Of a stretch of DNA of 7,051 nucleotides, positions 1 to 6,899 are shown in pieces. This DNA comes from an uncultured Lachnospiraceae bacterium (GTDB lineage: Bacteria; Bacillota; Clostridia; Lachnospirales; Lachnospiraceae). Each line of letters starts with the position of its first letter. Position 1 is the stretch's first letter. The notes below the pieces were generated by a model that did not search any database, was not told the origin of the DNA, and saw only the letters and a list, made by a program, of their open reading frames with translations. A program made the translations under genes and the position numbers. The DNA lies in the NCBI GenBank assembly GCA_946533525.1, contig CAMNBW010000081.1, positions 1 to 7,051 of the forward strand, in the 5' to 3' direction.

Positions 1-2
1 TT

Positions 3-752
3 ATGGACGAATTAAAGGTTGAGCTTGAGGTCTTTGAGGGACCGCTTGAGCTTCTGCTTAAGCTTATAGAAAAGAATAAGGTGGATATTTACGATATTCC
101 GATAGCCCTTATCACAAAACAGTACATGGAGTATCTGGAGGCGATGGAGCGGGCCGATATGGAGATCATGAGCGAGTTTATAGTCATGGCGGCCACTCTT
201 TTAAATATCAAGTCGAAGCTCCTTCTTCCTAGGGAGAAAAATGAGGCCGGGGAAGAGATCGACCCCAGAGAAGAGCTTGTTAAGCAGCTTTTGGAATATA
301 AGATCTATAAATATATGTCCTATGAGCTTAAGGATATGAGGACGGATGCGGCCAGATCCATGTTCAGGGAGGTACCCCTGCCGGATAACCTTGTCAACGC
401 TTCACCCGTCATAGATTACGGAAAGATTATCGGAAAAAGGACTCTTGATTCTCTTAAGAAGGCTCTCGATGAGCTTATAAAGAGGCAGGAGGACAGCATC
501 GATCCCATACGTTCCAGATTTGGAAAGATCGAAAAGGAAGAGGTCAGCCTTGAGAATAAGATGGAATATATCAGGACCTTCTGCCAGGGCAAGAGCAGGT
601 TTACCTTCAGGGAGCTTATGGAGGGCTTTAAGACTAAGGTGGAGCTGATAGTCACCTTCCTGTGCCTTCTGGAATTCATTAAAACGGGAGAGTTCAGGGT
701 TTTCCAGGACAGTAACGGAGAGATCGATATTACTGTGGAAGAAGCGGCGTAA
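3..752 (+). CDS. scpA: Segregation and condensation protein A (kleisin subunit of bacterial condensin)
   Basis: ScpA is the kleisin that bridges the two heads of the SMC dimer and, with ScpB, forms the SMC-ScpAB complex that organises and segregates the chromosome on the nucleoid. The 249-residue product matches the family's usual length (about 250). The N-terminal signature is clear: FEGPLELLL at residues 11-19, followed by a KVDIYDIPIA-type stretch and an MAATLLNIKSKLLLP-type helix around residues 62-76. An acidic and lysine-rich middle follows. The C-terminal 60 or so residues (TFRELMEGFKTKVELIVTFLCLLE and onward) fit the winged-helix domain that caps the SMC head. The ATG at position 3 gives the family's normal N-terminus, but only two upstream bases are visible, so its ribosome binding site cannot be checked. 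The stop lies 4 bases before scpB. The family call is from recognition of conserved motifs; function is by family. Confidence 0.95.
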   Translation: MDELKVELEVFEGPLELLLKLIEKNKVDIYDIPIALITKQYMEYLEAMERADMEIMSEFIVMAATLLNIKSKLLLPREKNEAGEEIDPREELVKQLLEYKIYKYMSYELKDMRTDAARSMFREVPLPDNLVNASPVIDYGKIIGKRTLDSLKKALDELIKRQEDSIDPIRSRFGKIEKEEVSLENKMEYIRTFCQGKSRFTFRELMEGFKTKVELIVTFLCLLEFIKTGEFRVFQDSNGEIDITVEEAA

Positions 753-756
753 ACGG

Positions 757-1347
757 ATGGAAAGAGAAAAACTTGAATCGATAATAGAGGCAGTGCTCTT
801 TACAATGGGCTCGGCGGTGGAAAAGCCGAAGCTTGCCGAGGTTACGCAGTGCAGCATAGATGAGGTCGAGGAGGCTTTGGCGGCGCTTAAGGCAAGATAT
901 TCTTCTGCGGAGAGCGGGCTCATGCTGATAACGATAGATGATGCGGTGCAGCTTTGCACAAAGAGCGAGCTTTTCGAATATCTGGTAAAGGTTGCCAAGG
1001 CGCCGAAAAACTATACCTTATCGGATACAGCAATAGAGACCCTGTCCATAATCGCCTATAAGCAGCCGGTCACAAGGCTTGAAATCGAGCATATAAGAGG
1101 CGGGGTAGACTGTTCACACGCGATAAACAGGCTTTTGGAATACGGTCTTGTTGAGGAAAAGGGCAGGATGAACGCCCCGGGACGGCCCATTCTTTTCGGA
1201 ACAACCGATGTTTTCCTGCGTTCCTTCGGGATGGAGAGCCTTGACGACCTTCCGAAGCTCGATTCCGACAGGATGGAGGATTTCAGGGAGCAGGCGGAGC
1301 TCGAGGCCGGAGAGAGCCTTAATGAAACCGTCAATGTGGATATTTAA
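757..1347 (+). CDS. scpB: Segregation and condensation protein B
   Basis: ScpB dimerises and binds the central part of the ScpA kleisin, completing the SMC-ScpAB condensin. The product has 196 residues, normal for the family (B. subtilis ScpB is about 197). Two winged-helix domains are expected. The first covers roughly residues 1-80, with the usual IIEAVLFTMG start. The second carries the family hallmark AIETLSIIAYKQPVTRLEIE (residues 92-111) followed by IRGG, and then GRMNAPGRPILFGTT at 136-150. The tail after residue 165 is acidic and probably disordered, as is common. The ATG follows the scpA stop by 4 bases. The nearest purine-rich stretch, GGAAGAAG at 737-744, lies inside scpA and about 12 bases from the start, so translation is probably coupled to scpA. 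No obvious intrinsic terminator with its own T-tract follows the gene before the next promoter. Confidence 0.95.
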   Translation: MEREKLESIIEAVLFTMGSAVEKPKLAEVTQCSIDEVEEALAALKARYSSAESGLMLITIDDAVQLCTKSELFEYLVKVAKAPKNYTLSDTAIETLSIIAYKQPVTRLEIEHIRGGVDCSHAINRLLEYGLVEEKGRMNAPGRPILFGTTDVFLRSFGMESLDDLPKLDSDRMEDFREQAELEAGESLNETVNVDI

Positions 1348-1350
1348 TAA

Positions 1351-1370
1351 TATCCCGGTATACCGGCATA
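1351..1370. promoter_or_regulatory. 20-bp dyad upstream of the promoter, candidate operator
   Basis: The core CCGGTATACCGG at 1355-1366 is a perfect 12-bp palindrome. It is flanked by TAT (1351-1353) and ATA (1368-1370), which also pair, leaving a single C/C mismatch pair at 1354 and 1367. The dyad starts 3 bases after the scpB stop and ends one base before the -35 hexamer of the decarboxylase operon. That position would suit a dimeric regulator that activates or represses this promoter. Alternatively the RNA form could be a small hairpin at the 3' end of the scpAB message. It is not followed directly by a T-run, so it is a poor intrinsic terminator. No regulator is recognised from the motif. 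Confidence 0.5.
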
Positions 1371-1371
1371 A

Positions 1372-1400
1372 TTGAAAAGTAGACTTTTTTATGCTATAAA
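1372..1400 (+). promoter_or_regulatory. Sigma-A type promoter of the decarboxylase operon
   Basis: The -35 hexamer TTGAAA is at 1372-1377 and the -10 hexamer TATAAA at 1395-1400. The spacer is exactly 17 bp, and TGC directly before the -10 supplies an extended -10 element. Transcription would start near 1406-1408, leaving an AT-rich leader of about 50 bases that ends in GGAGG at 1443-1447, 10 bases before the ATG at 1458. The spacer overlaps a short dyad, AAAAGT-AG-ACTTTT at 1375-1388, which begins within the -35. The promoter is predicted from consensus matching only, but it is the only good candidate between scpB and the five-gene operon, and the operon's remaining gaps are too short to need another. 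Confidence 0.75.
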
Positions 1401-1457
1401 TATCATTGCGGATAATTTGTTAATCATATATCAATTTTTAACGGAGGAGAATAAGGA

Positions 1458-2894
1458 ATGAGCAATCTCACAAACAGCTCAGCGGGTAAGAGGATATTGA
1501 GCTTACTCGATGAAAACAGCTTCGTGGAGATCGGCGCGTCTGTACAGGCGAAATCCACCGATTTTGTCACGAAGAGAGAAGATGCTCCCGGGGACGGCGT
1601 GATCGCCGGCTACGGAGCTATCGACGGCAATCTTGTGTATGTCTATTCACAGGATGCAAAGGTTTTAGGCGGGTCTTTAGGAGAAATGCACGCCAGAAAG
1701 ATCATAAGGCTTTATGATCTGGCCATGAAGACCGGTGCGCCGGTCATAGGCTTTTTGGATTCCACCGGGATAAGGATAGAGGAGTCGGTTGACGCTCTCT
1801 ACGGTCTCGGACGGATCTATGCGAAGCAGACGGAGCTTTCGGGAGTGGTTCCGCAGATAACCGCGATTTTCGGCAACTGCGGCGGCGGCCTTGCTGTGAT
1901 CCCCGAGCTTTCCGACTTTGTGTTCATGGACGGGAAAAAGGGCAAGCTTTTCATTAGCTCACCCGATTCAATCAAGGGCAACTATGAGGATAAGAAGGAC
2001 ACCTCATCGGCAGCCTATCAGGCCGAGGCAGGCAATGTGGACATCTATGAAGACGATGAGAATACTCTTATCGCCCGTATCAGAGAGCTTGTTACCTTCC
2101 TTCCTGAGAATTTTGAAAGCGAGGCCTATATCGGAGAGTCCGAGGACGACCTTAACAGGGCCAGCGCAGATATGAAGCAGTGCGCGGCGGATTCGGCACT
2201 TGCGCTTCAGAGGATAGCCGACGGAAATAAGTTCATCGAGCTTAAGAGCGACTACGCAAAGAATATGGTGATCGGCCTTCTTAGAATAAACGGGACCACT
2301 GTAGGCGCCGTAGCCAACAGATGCCAGGTTACCGGAAGCGACGGAAAGACAGAGGATTTAAACAACGTCCTCAATATCAAGGGCTGCAACAAGGCTGCGG
2401 ATTTTGTTAAATTCTGCGACGCCTTTAATATACCGATACTGACCCTTACCAATGTAAAGGGTTACTGCAACTGCGCTCATGCACCCTTAAGCCTTGCGGG
2501 AGCTGTTGCCCGTCTTACGGCGGCCTTTGCTTCGGCTACGGTTCCCAAGGTCAATGTCATTACCTGCGAGGCCTTTACCTCGGCGGCTCTTGCCATGAAT
2601 TCCAAGGCTTTGGGAGCAGACTTCACCTATTGCTGGAAGGATGCGAAGGTAGGGGCGATAGACGCCCGCCATGCGGCAGAGATTTTGTGCGACGGCGAGT
2701 CCAACGACGTTATCAGCAAGAGGGCTGAGGAATATGATAAGCTTCAGGCTTCAAGCGCTTCGGCGGCAGCAAGGGGTATCGTGGATACTCTGATAGACCC
2801 CGAGGATACCAGGAAATATGTGGCCGGTGCCTTTGAAATGCTCTATTCAAAAGATACGGCTATGCCGGACAAAAAGCATTCAGCGAATATTTAA
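1458..2894 (+). CDS. Divergent acyl-CoA-type biotin carboxyltransferase (MmdA/PccB family)
   Basis: This belongs to the crotonase-fold carboxyltransferase family that moves a carboxyl group between biotin and an acyl-CoA (MmdA, PccB, 12S transcarboxylase). It has 478 residues against about 510-520 for typical MmdA. N-terminal half: GDGVIAGYGAIDG (45-57), SQDAKVLGGSLGEMHARKI (64-82), GAPVIGFLDSTG (93-104), and CGGG at 141-144 where CAGGA is usual; this retains the paired glycines of the first oxyanion hole. C-terminal half: AFNIPILTLTNVKGY (322-336), ATVPKVNVIT (360-369), GAIDARHAAEIL (399-410). Several usually strict motifs are changed: the usual DSGGARIQEG reads DSTGIRIEES, the RKAYGGAY-type second oxyanion segment reads CEAFTSAAL (370-378), and the RHGAK-type stretch reads AVARL. 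The substrate therefore cannot be assigned; methylmalonyl-CoA, malonyl-CoA or another acyl-CoA are all possible, as is a mainly structural role. It is the first gene of the operon, with GGAGG 10 bases before the ATG. Family call is firm, specificity is not. Confidence 0.85.
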   Translation: MSNLTNSSAGKRILSLLDENSFVEIGASVQAKSTDFVTKREDAPGDGVIAGYGAIDGNLVYVYSQDAKVLGGSLGEMHARKIIRLYDLAMKTGAPVIGFLDSTGIRIEESVDALYGLGRIYAKQTELSGVVPQITAIFGNCGGGLAVIPELSDFVFMDGKKGKLFISSPDSIKGNYEDKKDTSSAAYQAEAGNVDIYEDDENTLIARIRELVTFLPENFESEAYIGESEDDLNRASADMKQCAADSALALQRIADGNKFIELKSDYAKNMVIGLLRINGTTVGAVANRCQVTGSDGKTEDLNNVLNIKGCNKAADFVKFCDAFNIPILTLTNVKGYCNCAHAPLSLAGAVARLTAAFASATVPKVNVITCEAFTSAALAMNSKALGADFTYCWKDAKVGAIDARHAAEILCDGESNDVISKRAEEYDKLQASSASAAARGIVDTLIDPEDTRKYVAGAFEMLYSKDTAMPDKKHSANI

Positions 2895-2916
2895 CAGAAA
2901 GGAAGATACCTGACCT

Positions 2917-3741
2917 ATGAAATTTTTCAAGAAATTATTTTCGGTATCGTGCCTTCTGCTCATAGTATTAAGTCTCGCTGCCTGCGGAAATTCGGGAGAG
3001 GAGACAACCCCAATCGATGAACAGGCCGTTTATGCCACTGCAAGAGGGGTCATAAGCGTCTATGATTCGATAAAGCCCGAAAGCTACGAACAGATCGAGG
3101 CTTTTACCGAGGACGAGCTTGAGCAGGTTACTGCAATGCTTTCACAGCAGGGACTTAATATCTCGCCCGAGGCCTTTATCAACGGATTTACTTCGTACAA
3201 GTCCTCCCTTGAAGAGCTCGGCGATATAACGGATATTTCCGATCTGACGGAGGTCTCCGAGAAAAACGGGGAGATCACGGCGCATGTTTTGCTCACCGGA
3301 TCCAACAGCAGGCCTGACGGCGCTCCCCGTACGGCTGATATCGAAATACTGATGTCAAAATCACTGAAGGTCAACTCGGCAGCCTTCAATGTAGTGCAGA
3401 CCACGGGAGAAAAATTATCCCATGCCGGACTTAATACCCTTTTGGGTATGGGTACAACGTTTACCATCCTTATTTTGATCTCCATCGTTATATATCTTCT
3501 TTCCTTTGTGCCGAAGCTTTTAGAGGGCGGAAAAAAGGAAAAGACCAAGAGCAGTACCGAGGCAGTGGACAAGACCATCGACCAGATCATTGCGAAGGAA
3601 GAGGTTTCACGCCAGAGTGCAGGATCAAACGACGAACTCATAGCGGTAATCTCGGCGGCTATAGCAGCTTACGAAAGCTCCGCTACAGGCAGAACCGTTA
3701 CTCCGGACACGTTTATTGTCCGTTCCCTTAAGAAACATTGA
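2917..3741 (+). CDS. Lipoprotein-anchored OadG/MmdD-like small subunit of Na+ decarboxylase pump
   Basis: The product (274 residues) is likely the gamma/delta subunit that holds the carboxyltransferase and biotin carrier to the membrane beta subunit. Residues 1-23 form a lipoprotein signal peptide: KK-rich start, hydrophobic core, lipobox LAAC with the lipidated Cys at 23. Residues 24-170 form an extracytoplasmic, acidic domain that I do not recognise with confidence. A single membrane segment follows at about 176-198 (FTILILISIVIYLLSFVP), then a lysine-rich cytoplasmic stretch, which fits the positive-inside rule. The tail holds NDELIAVISAAIAAYESS (238-255), the motif typical of MmdD/OadG-family subunits, and ends in FIVRSLKKH. 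Ordinary OadG proteins are near 80-120 residues with the membrane helix near the N-terminus, so this one carries a large added front domain. It starts 22 bases after the carboxyltransferase gene, with GGAAG 11 bases upstream of the ATG. The family call rests on the C-terminal motif, membrane helix and context. Confidence 0.82.
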   Translation: MKFFKKLFSVSCLLLIVLSLAACGNSGEETTPIDEQAVYATARGVISVYDSIKPESYEQIEAFTEDELEQVTAMLSQQGLNISPEAFINGFTSYKSSLEELGDITDISDLTEVSEKNGEITAHVLLTGSNSRPDGAPRTADIEILMSKSLKVNSAAFNVVQTTGEKLSHAGLNTLLGMGTTFTILILISIVIYLLSFVPKLLEGGKKEKTKSSTEAVDKTIDQIIAKEEVSRQSAGSNDELIAVISAAIAAYESSATGRTVTPDTFIVRSLKKH

Positions 3742-3770
3742 AAAAATAAAGAAAATTAGGAGACATCACA

Positions 3771-4145
3771 ATGAAGAATTATACTATTACAGTTAATGGA
3801 ACAGCTTATGACGTAACCGTCGATGAAAAGGGCGGCAGTGCCGCAGCAGCAGCTCCGGTAAGCGCACCGGCGGCAGCTCCCGCAGCAGCAAGCGCACCCG
3901 CCCCGGCGGCAGCTCCCTCGGCAGGAGCAGGCAGCATCCGCATTGAGGCCGGAGCTGCAGGAAAGGTATTCAAGATCGATACTACCGTGGGCCAGGCAGT
4001 TAAGAAGGGCGACACCGTTGTTACTATCGAGGCCATGAAGATGGAGATCCCCGTTGTTGCACCTCAGGACGGAACAGTTGCCAGCATAGACTGCAACGTT
4101 GGAGACCCCTGTGAGGCAGGAGCTCTTCTCGCTACCTTAAAGTAA
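3771..4145 (+). CDS. Biotin carboxyl carrier subunit of the decarboxylase complex
   Basis: A stand-alone biotinyl carrier that shuttles the carboxyl group as N-carboxybiotin between the carboxyltransferases and the membrane decarboxylase. The 124-residue protein begins with a short MKNYTITVNGTAYDVTVDE strand segment typical of MmdC/GcdC-type carriers. Next come a flexible alanine/proline linker at about residues 23-54 and a lipoyl/biotinyl domain (55-124). The biotinylation motif EAMKMEI is at 87-93 with biotinyl lysine K90, 34 residues from the C-terminus as usual for the family. The hinge-side GTVASIDCNVGDPCEAGALL follows. The linker is encoded by many gca/gcg/gcc/gct codons and is low-complexity. 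AGGAG at 3758-3762 lies 8 bases from the ATG. No biotin ligase or biotin carboxylase gene is present in the window, so holoenzyme formation depends on a ligase encoded elsewhere. Confidence 0.95.
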   Translation: MKNYTITVNGTAYDVTVDEKGGSAAAAAPVSAPAAAPAAASAPAPAAAPSAGAGSIRIEAGAAGKVFKIDTTVGQAVKKGDTVVTIEAMKMEIPVVAPQDGTVASIDCNVGDPCEAGALLATLK

Positions 4146-4166
4146 AAATTAAGAAAGAGGAAAACT

Positions 4167-5294
4167 ATGGATTATATAGCTAATACCATCAGCAATCTTG
4201 CAGGGCAGTCGGCCTTCGTCAATATGACCCCGGGAAATGTAATAATGATCCTGGTAGCCTGTGTGTTCCTGTATCTTGCTATTGTAAAGGGCTTCGAACC
4301 GCTGCTTTTGGTTCCTATAGCGTTCGGTATGCTCTTAGTAAATATTTATCCGGATATTATGGCAGAGGGAGGACTTCTCAATTACTTCTTCAAGCTGGAT
4401 GAATGGGCTATCCTTCCGTGCCTTATCTTCATGGGCGTAGGCGCCATGACGGACTTCGGTCCCCTTATCGCCAACCCCAAGAGCTTCCTTCTTGGAGCGG
4501 CGGCACAGTTCGGTATCTTCTCGGCTTATTTCGGAGCAATCGCCTTCGGCTTTAACGAGAAGGCTGCGGCTGCGATCTCCATCATAGGAGGAGCCGACGG
4601 ACCTACCTCCATCTTCCTTGCAAACAAGCTTTCACAGCAGTCGCTTTTAGGCCCCATTGCTGTTGCGGCTTATTCCTATATGTCTCTGGTGCCTATAATC
4701 CAGCCGCCTATTATGAAGGCGCTGACCACGCAGAAGGAGAGAAAGATAAAGATGGAGCAGCTTCGCCCGGTTACGAAGCTTGAGAGGATCCTGTTCCCTA
4801 TAGTCGTTACCATCGTTGTTACCTGTATACTTCCCACGACGGCACCCCTTATCGGTATGCTGATGCTCGGAAACCTTTTCCGTGAGTGCGGAGTTGTGCG
4901 CCAGCTCCAGGAGACGGCTTCGAATGCCCTTATGTACATCGTTGTCATCATGCTGGGTACGTCGGTAGGCGCTACGACTTCGGCGGAAGCGTTCCTGAAT
5001 GTTACGACAATAAAGATCGTTATTCTGGGACTTGTGGCCTTCGCCTTCGGTACTGCGGCCGGCTGTCTTGTGGGCAAGCTCATGTGTGTGCTTTCGGGAT
5101 ATAAGATCAATCCCCTTATCGGTTCGGCCGGAGTTTCCGCCGTGCCTATGGCTGCCAGAGTTTCCCAGAAGGTGGGCGCACAGGAGGATCCCAGCAATTT
5201 CCTGCTCATGCACGCTATGGGACCTAACGTTGCCGGAGTTATCGGAACCGCTGTCGTTGCCGGAACTTTCATGGCGATATTTGGAGTGAAATAA
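4167..5294 (+). CDS. oadB: Na+-translocating decarboxylase beta subunit (carboxybiotin decarboxylase)
   Basis: A polytopic membrane protein that decarboxylates carboxybiotin and uses the free energy to export Na+. Its 375 residues match the short MmdB/GcdB form rather than the longer enterobacterial OadB (about 433). Conserved elements are all visible: FMGVGAMTDFGPLIANP (88-104), GGADGPTSIFLANK (141-154) with the aspartate D144 that corresponds to the essential Asp of region IIIa, AAYSYMSLVPIIQPPIMKAL (167-186), and NPLIGSAGVSAVPMAAR (315-331). In the last, N315, G319, S324 and R331 line up in spacing with Asn373, Gly377, Ser382 and Arg389 described for Klebsiella OadB. Many hydrophobic helices alternate with a charged cytoplasmic loop at about 189-207. 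An AAGAGG ribosome site precedes the ATG by 6 bases. The symbol follows the family; MmdB or GcdB would fit as well, because sequence does not show which carboxyl donor is used. Confidence 0.95.
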   Translation: MDYIANTISNLAGQSAFVNMTPGNVIMILVACVFLYLAIVKGFEPLLLVPIAFGMLLVNIYPDIMAEGGLLNYFFKLDEWAILPCLIFMGVGAMTDFGPLIANPKSFLLGAAAQFGIFSAYFGAIAFGFNEKAAAAISIIGGADGPTSIFLANKLSQQSLLGPIAVAAYSYMSLVPIIQPPIMKALTTQKERKIKMEQLRPVTKLERILFPIVVTIVVTCILPTTAPLIGMLMLGNLFRECGVVRQLQETASNALMYIVVIMLGTSVGATTSAEAFLNVTTIKIVILGLVAFAFGTAAGCLVGKLMCVLSGYKINPLIGSAGVSAVPMAARVSQKVGAQEDPSNFLLMHAMGPNVAGVIGTAVVAGTFMAIFGVK

Positions 5295-5320
5295 CTTAAT
5301 TTTAATGGAGGAAATATATA

Positions 5321-6733
5321 ATGTCAGAAGAAGTTAAGAAAAAAGTAGGCATTACCGAGACCATCCTTCGTGACGCGCATCAGTCGCTGATTGCGACGAG
5401 AATGCCTACGGAGGTCATGCTTCCGATACTGGATACCATGGACAAGGTCGGCTATCATGCTATAGAGTGCTGGGGCGGTGCCACCTTCGATTCCTGCCTC
5501 AGATTTTTAAAAGAGGATCCCTGGGAGAGACTCAGAAAGATCAGAAAGGGCTGCCCTAACACAAAGCTTCAGATGCTTTTCAGAGGTCAGAATATCTTAG
5601 GATACAGCCATTATGCCGACGATGTTGTTGAGTATTTCGTACAGAAGTCCATCGCCAACGGTATCGACATCATAAGGATCTTTGACTGTCTGAACGACTT
5701 GAGAAACCTTGAGACGGCTGTCAAGGCTACGAACAAGGAAAAGGGCCACGCACAAATAGCGCTGTCCTATACCCTGGGAGATGCCTATACCCTGGATTAC
5801 TGGAAGGATATTTCGAAGAGGATAGAGAACCTCGGTGCGGATTCCATCTGTATCAAGGATATGGCGGGACTGCTCCTTCCCTACAAGGCGGCTGAGCTTA
5901 TCTCTGCTATGAAGTCTGTTACAAAGCTTCCGATCGAGCTTCACACTCACTATACATCAGGTGTGGCTTCCATGACCTATCTTAAGGCCGTTGAGGCCGG
6001 AGTTGATATCATCGACTGTGCGGCTTCGCCTCTGGCTCTCGGCACCAGCCAGCCCGCTACAGAGGTTATGGTAAAGGCTCTCGAGGGCACGCCCTACGAT
6101 ACAGGTCTTAACCTCGAGCTTCTTATAAAGGTTGCGGAGCATTTCCAGCCCTACCGCGAGGAGTGCTTAAAGAGCGGCCTTTTGAGCCCGAAGGTACTGG
6201 GTGTAAACATCAACACCTTAAGATACCAGGTTCCCGGCGGTATGCTTTCAAACATGATAAAGCAGCTTGACGAGCAGGGTAAGTCGGACAAGCTTAGGGA
6301 GGTTCTGGAGGAAGTGCCCAGAGTTCGTGTGGACTTCGGTGAGCCGCCCCTTGTTACTCCTTCGTCACAGATTGTCGGAACCCAGGCTGTTATGAACGTT
6401 ATCATGGGTGAGAGATACAAGGTGGCTACGGAGCAGACCAAGGATCTTTGCCGCGGTAAATACGGTCAGACTGTTAAGCCTATGAATAAAGAGGTTGTCA
6501 GCAAGATCATTCCCGGAGAGGAGCCTATTACCTGCCGTCCGGCGGATCTTATCAAGCCCCAGCTGCCTGACTATGAGAAGGCCGTGGAGGAATTCAAGCA
6601 GCAGCCCGAGGATGTTTTGAGCTATGCGCTCTTCCCGCAGGTTGCAACGGACTTCTTTAAGTACAGGAAGGCACAGCAGGAGAATGTGGACCTGAAAAAG
6701 GCTGATACGGCCAACGGAGCATATCCTGTTTAA
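5321..6733 (+). CDS. oadA: OadA/5S-type carboxyltransferase (oxaloacetate decarboxylase alpha chain / pyruvate carboxylase subunit B like)
   Basis: Transfers the carboxyl group between oxaloacetate and biotin, giving pyruvate, in a metal-dependent TIM barrel of the HMGL-like/PYC_OADA family. Barrel motifs are intact: ETILRDAHQSLIATRM (13-28) with the metal aspartate D18; WGGATFDSCLRFLKEDPWERL (51-71); FRGQNILGY (87-95); FDCLNDLRN (121-129); CIKDMAG (177-183) with K179 at the carbamylated-lysine position; and LHTHYTSG (207-214) with metal histidines H208 and H210. The conserved carboxyltransferase C-terminal region follows from about 290 (VNINTLRYQVPGGMLSN, DFGEPPLVTPSSQIVGTQAV). The chain stops at 470, with no biotinyl domain, so it must use the separate carrier encoded two genes upstream. 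That resembles the Propionibacterium 5S subunit and archaeal-type pyruvate carboxylase B without its tail. GGAGG at 5307-5311 lies 9 bases before the ATG. It is the last gene of the operon. Oxaloacetate/pyruvate specificity is inferred from the family. Confidence 0.92.
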   Translation: MSEEVKKKVGITETILRDAHQSLIATRMPTEVMLPILDTMDKVGYHAIECWGGATFDSCLRFLKEDPWERLRKIRKGCPNTKLQMLFRGQNILGYSHYADDVVEYFVQKSIANGIDIIRIFDCLNDLRNLETAVKATNKEKGHAQIALSYTLGDAYTLDYWKDISKRIENLGADSICIKDMAGLLLPYKAAELISAMKSVTKLPIELHTHYTSGVASMTYLKAVEAGVDIIDCAASPLALGTSQPATEVMVKALEGTPYDTGLNLELLIKVAEHFQPYREECLKSGLLSPKVLGVNINTLRYQVPGGMLSNMIKQLDEQGKSDKLREVLEEVPRVRVDFGEPPLVTPSSQIVGTQAVMNVIMGERYKVATEQTKDLCRGKYGQTVKPMNKEVVSKIIPGEEPITCRPADLIKPQLPDYEKAVEEFKQQPEDVLSYALFPQVATDFFKYRKAQQENVDLKKADTANGAYPV

Positions 6734-6848
6734 GATAATATTAATGATGAAGCATTTGCGCAAAGGCATTGAAAATTTGCGTCCTCGCTAACAACGAAAA
6801 CTTCTAAGCTTGCCCTGTAGAGCAGACAAAGCCTGACGCGCCGTCTCC

Positions 6849-6868
6849 ACGCAGAATCCGTTCTGCGT
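6849..6868. other. Nested perfect hairpin inside the foldback element
   Basis: ACGCAGAA at 6849-6856 and TTCTGCGT at 6861-6868 form an 8-bp perfect stem with the four-base loop TCCG. Its left half overlaps the segment that can alternatively pair with 6903-6916, so the two folds compete. Confidence 0.6.
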
Positions 6869-6875
6869 CACGACT

Positions 6876-6899
6876 AAAAAATACATCCATGTATTTTTT
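6876..6899. other. Nested AT-rich perfect palindrome, terminator-like on both strands
   Basis: AAAAAATACAT at 6876-6886 and ATGTATTTTTT at 6889-6899 are perfect reverse complements around CC. Either strand would yield a stem whose 3' side is a six-T run. The stem contains only two G-C pairs, so it would be a weak terminator; it may be just the core of the surrounding repeat. Confidence 0.6.

Noticed and set aside
402..998. A 198-codon open frame on the minus strand across scpA/scpB
   Set aside because: It is antisense to two well-conserved genes, its translation is serine-rich with no family resemblance, and it has no sensible start context. It results from codon bias of the genuine genes.
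1351..1390. Dyad plus T6 run after scpB as an intrinsic terminator
   Set aside because: The T-run at 1385-1390 begins 15 bases after the dyad rather than directly behind it, so the geometry is wrong for intrinsic termination.
1401..1457. Possible riboswitch in the operon leader
   Set aside because: The leader from the predicted start site is only about 50 bases, AT-rich and without a convincing stable fold; it is too short for the known aptamer classes expected here.
3084..3641. 185-codon minus-strand frame opposite the gamma subunit gene
   Set aside because: The + strand product has a lipobox, a membrane helix and the OadG/MmdD tail motif, while the antisense product is serine-rich shadow sequence.
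3837..3932. Repetitive gca/gcg/ccg stretch as a tandem DNA repeat
   Set aside because: It encodes the alanine/proline hinge that is normal in biotin carrier subunits; the codons vary and there is no regular repeat unit.
4647..5272. Two long minus-strand open frames opposite oadB, and + strand frames at 4886-5104 and 5032-5289
   Set aside because: All lie within the conserved oadB coding region in other frames and give low-complexity or unrecognisable translations.
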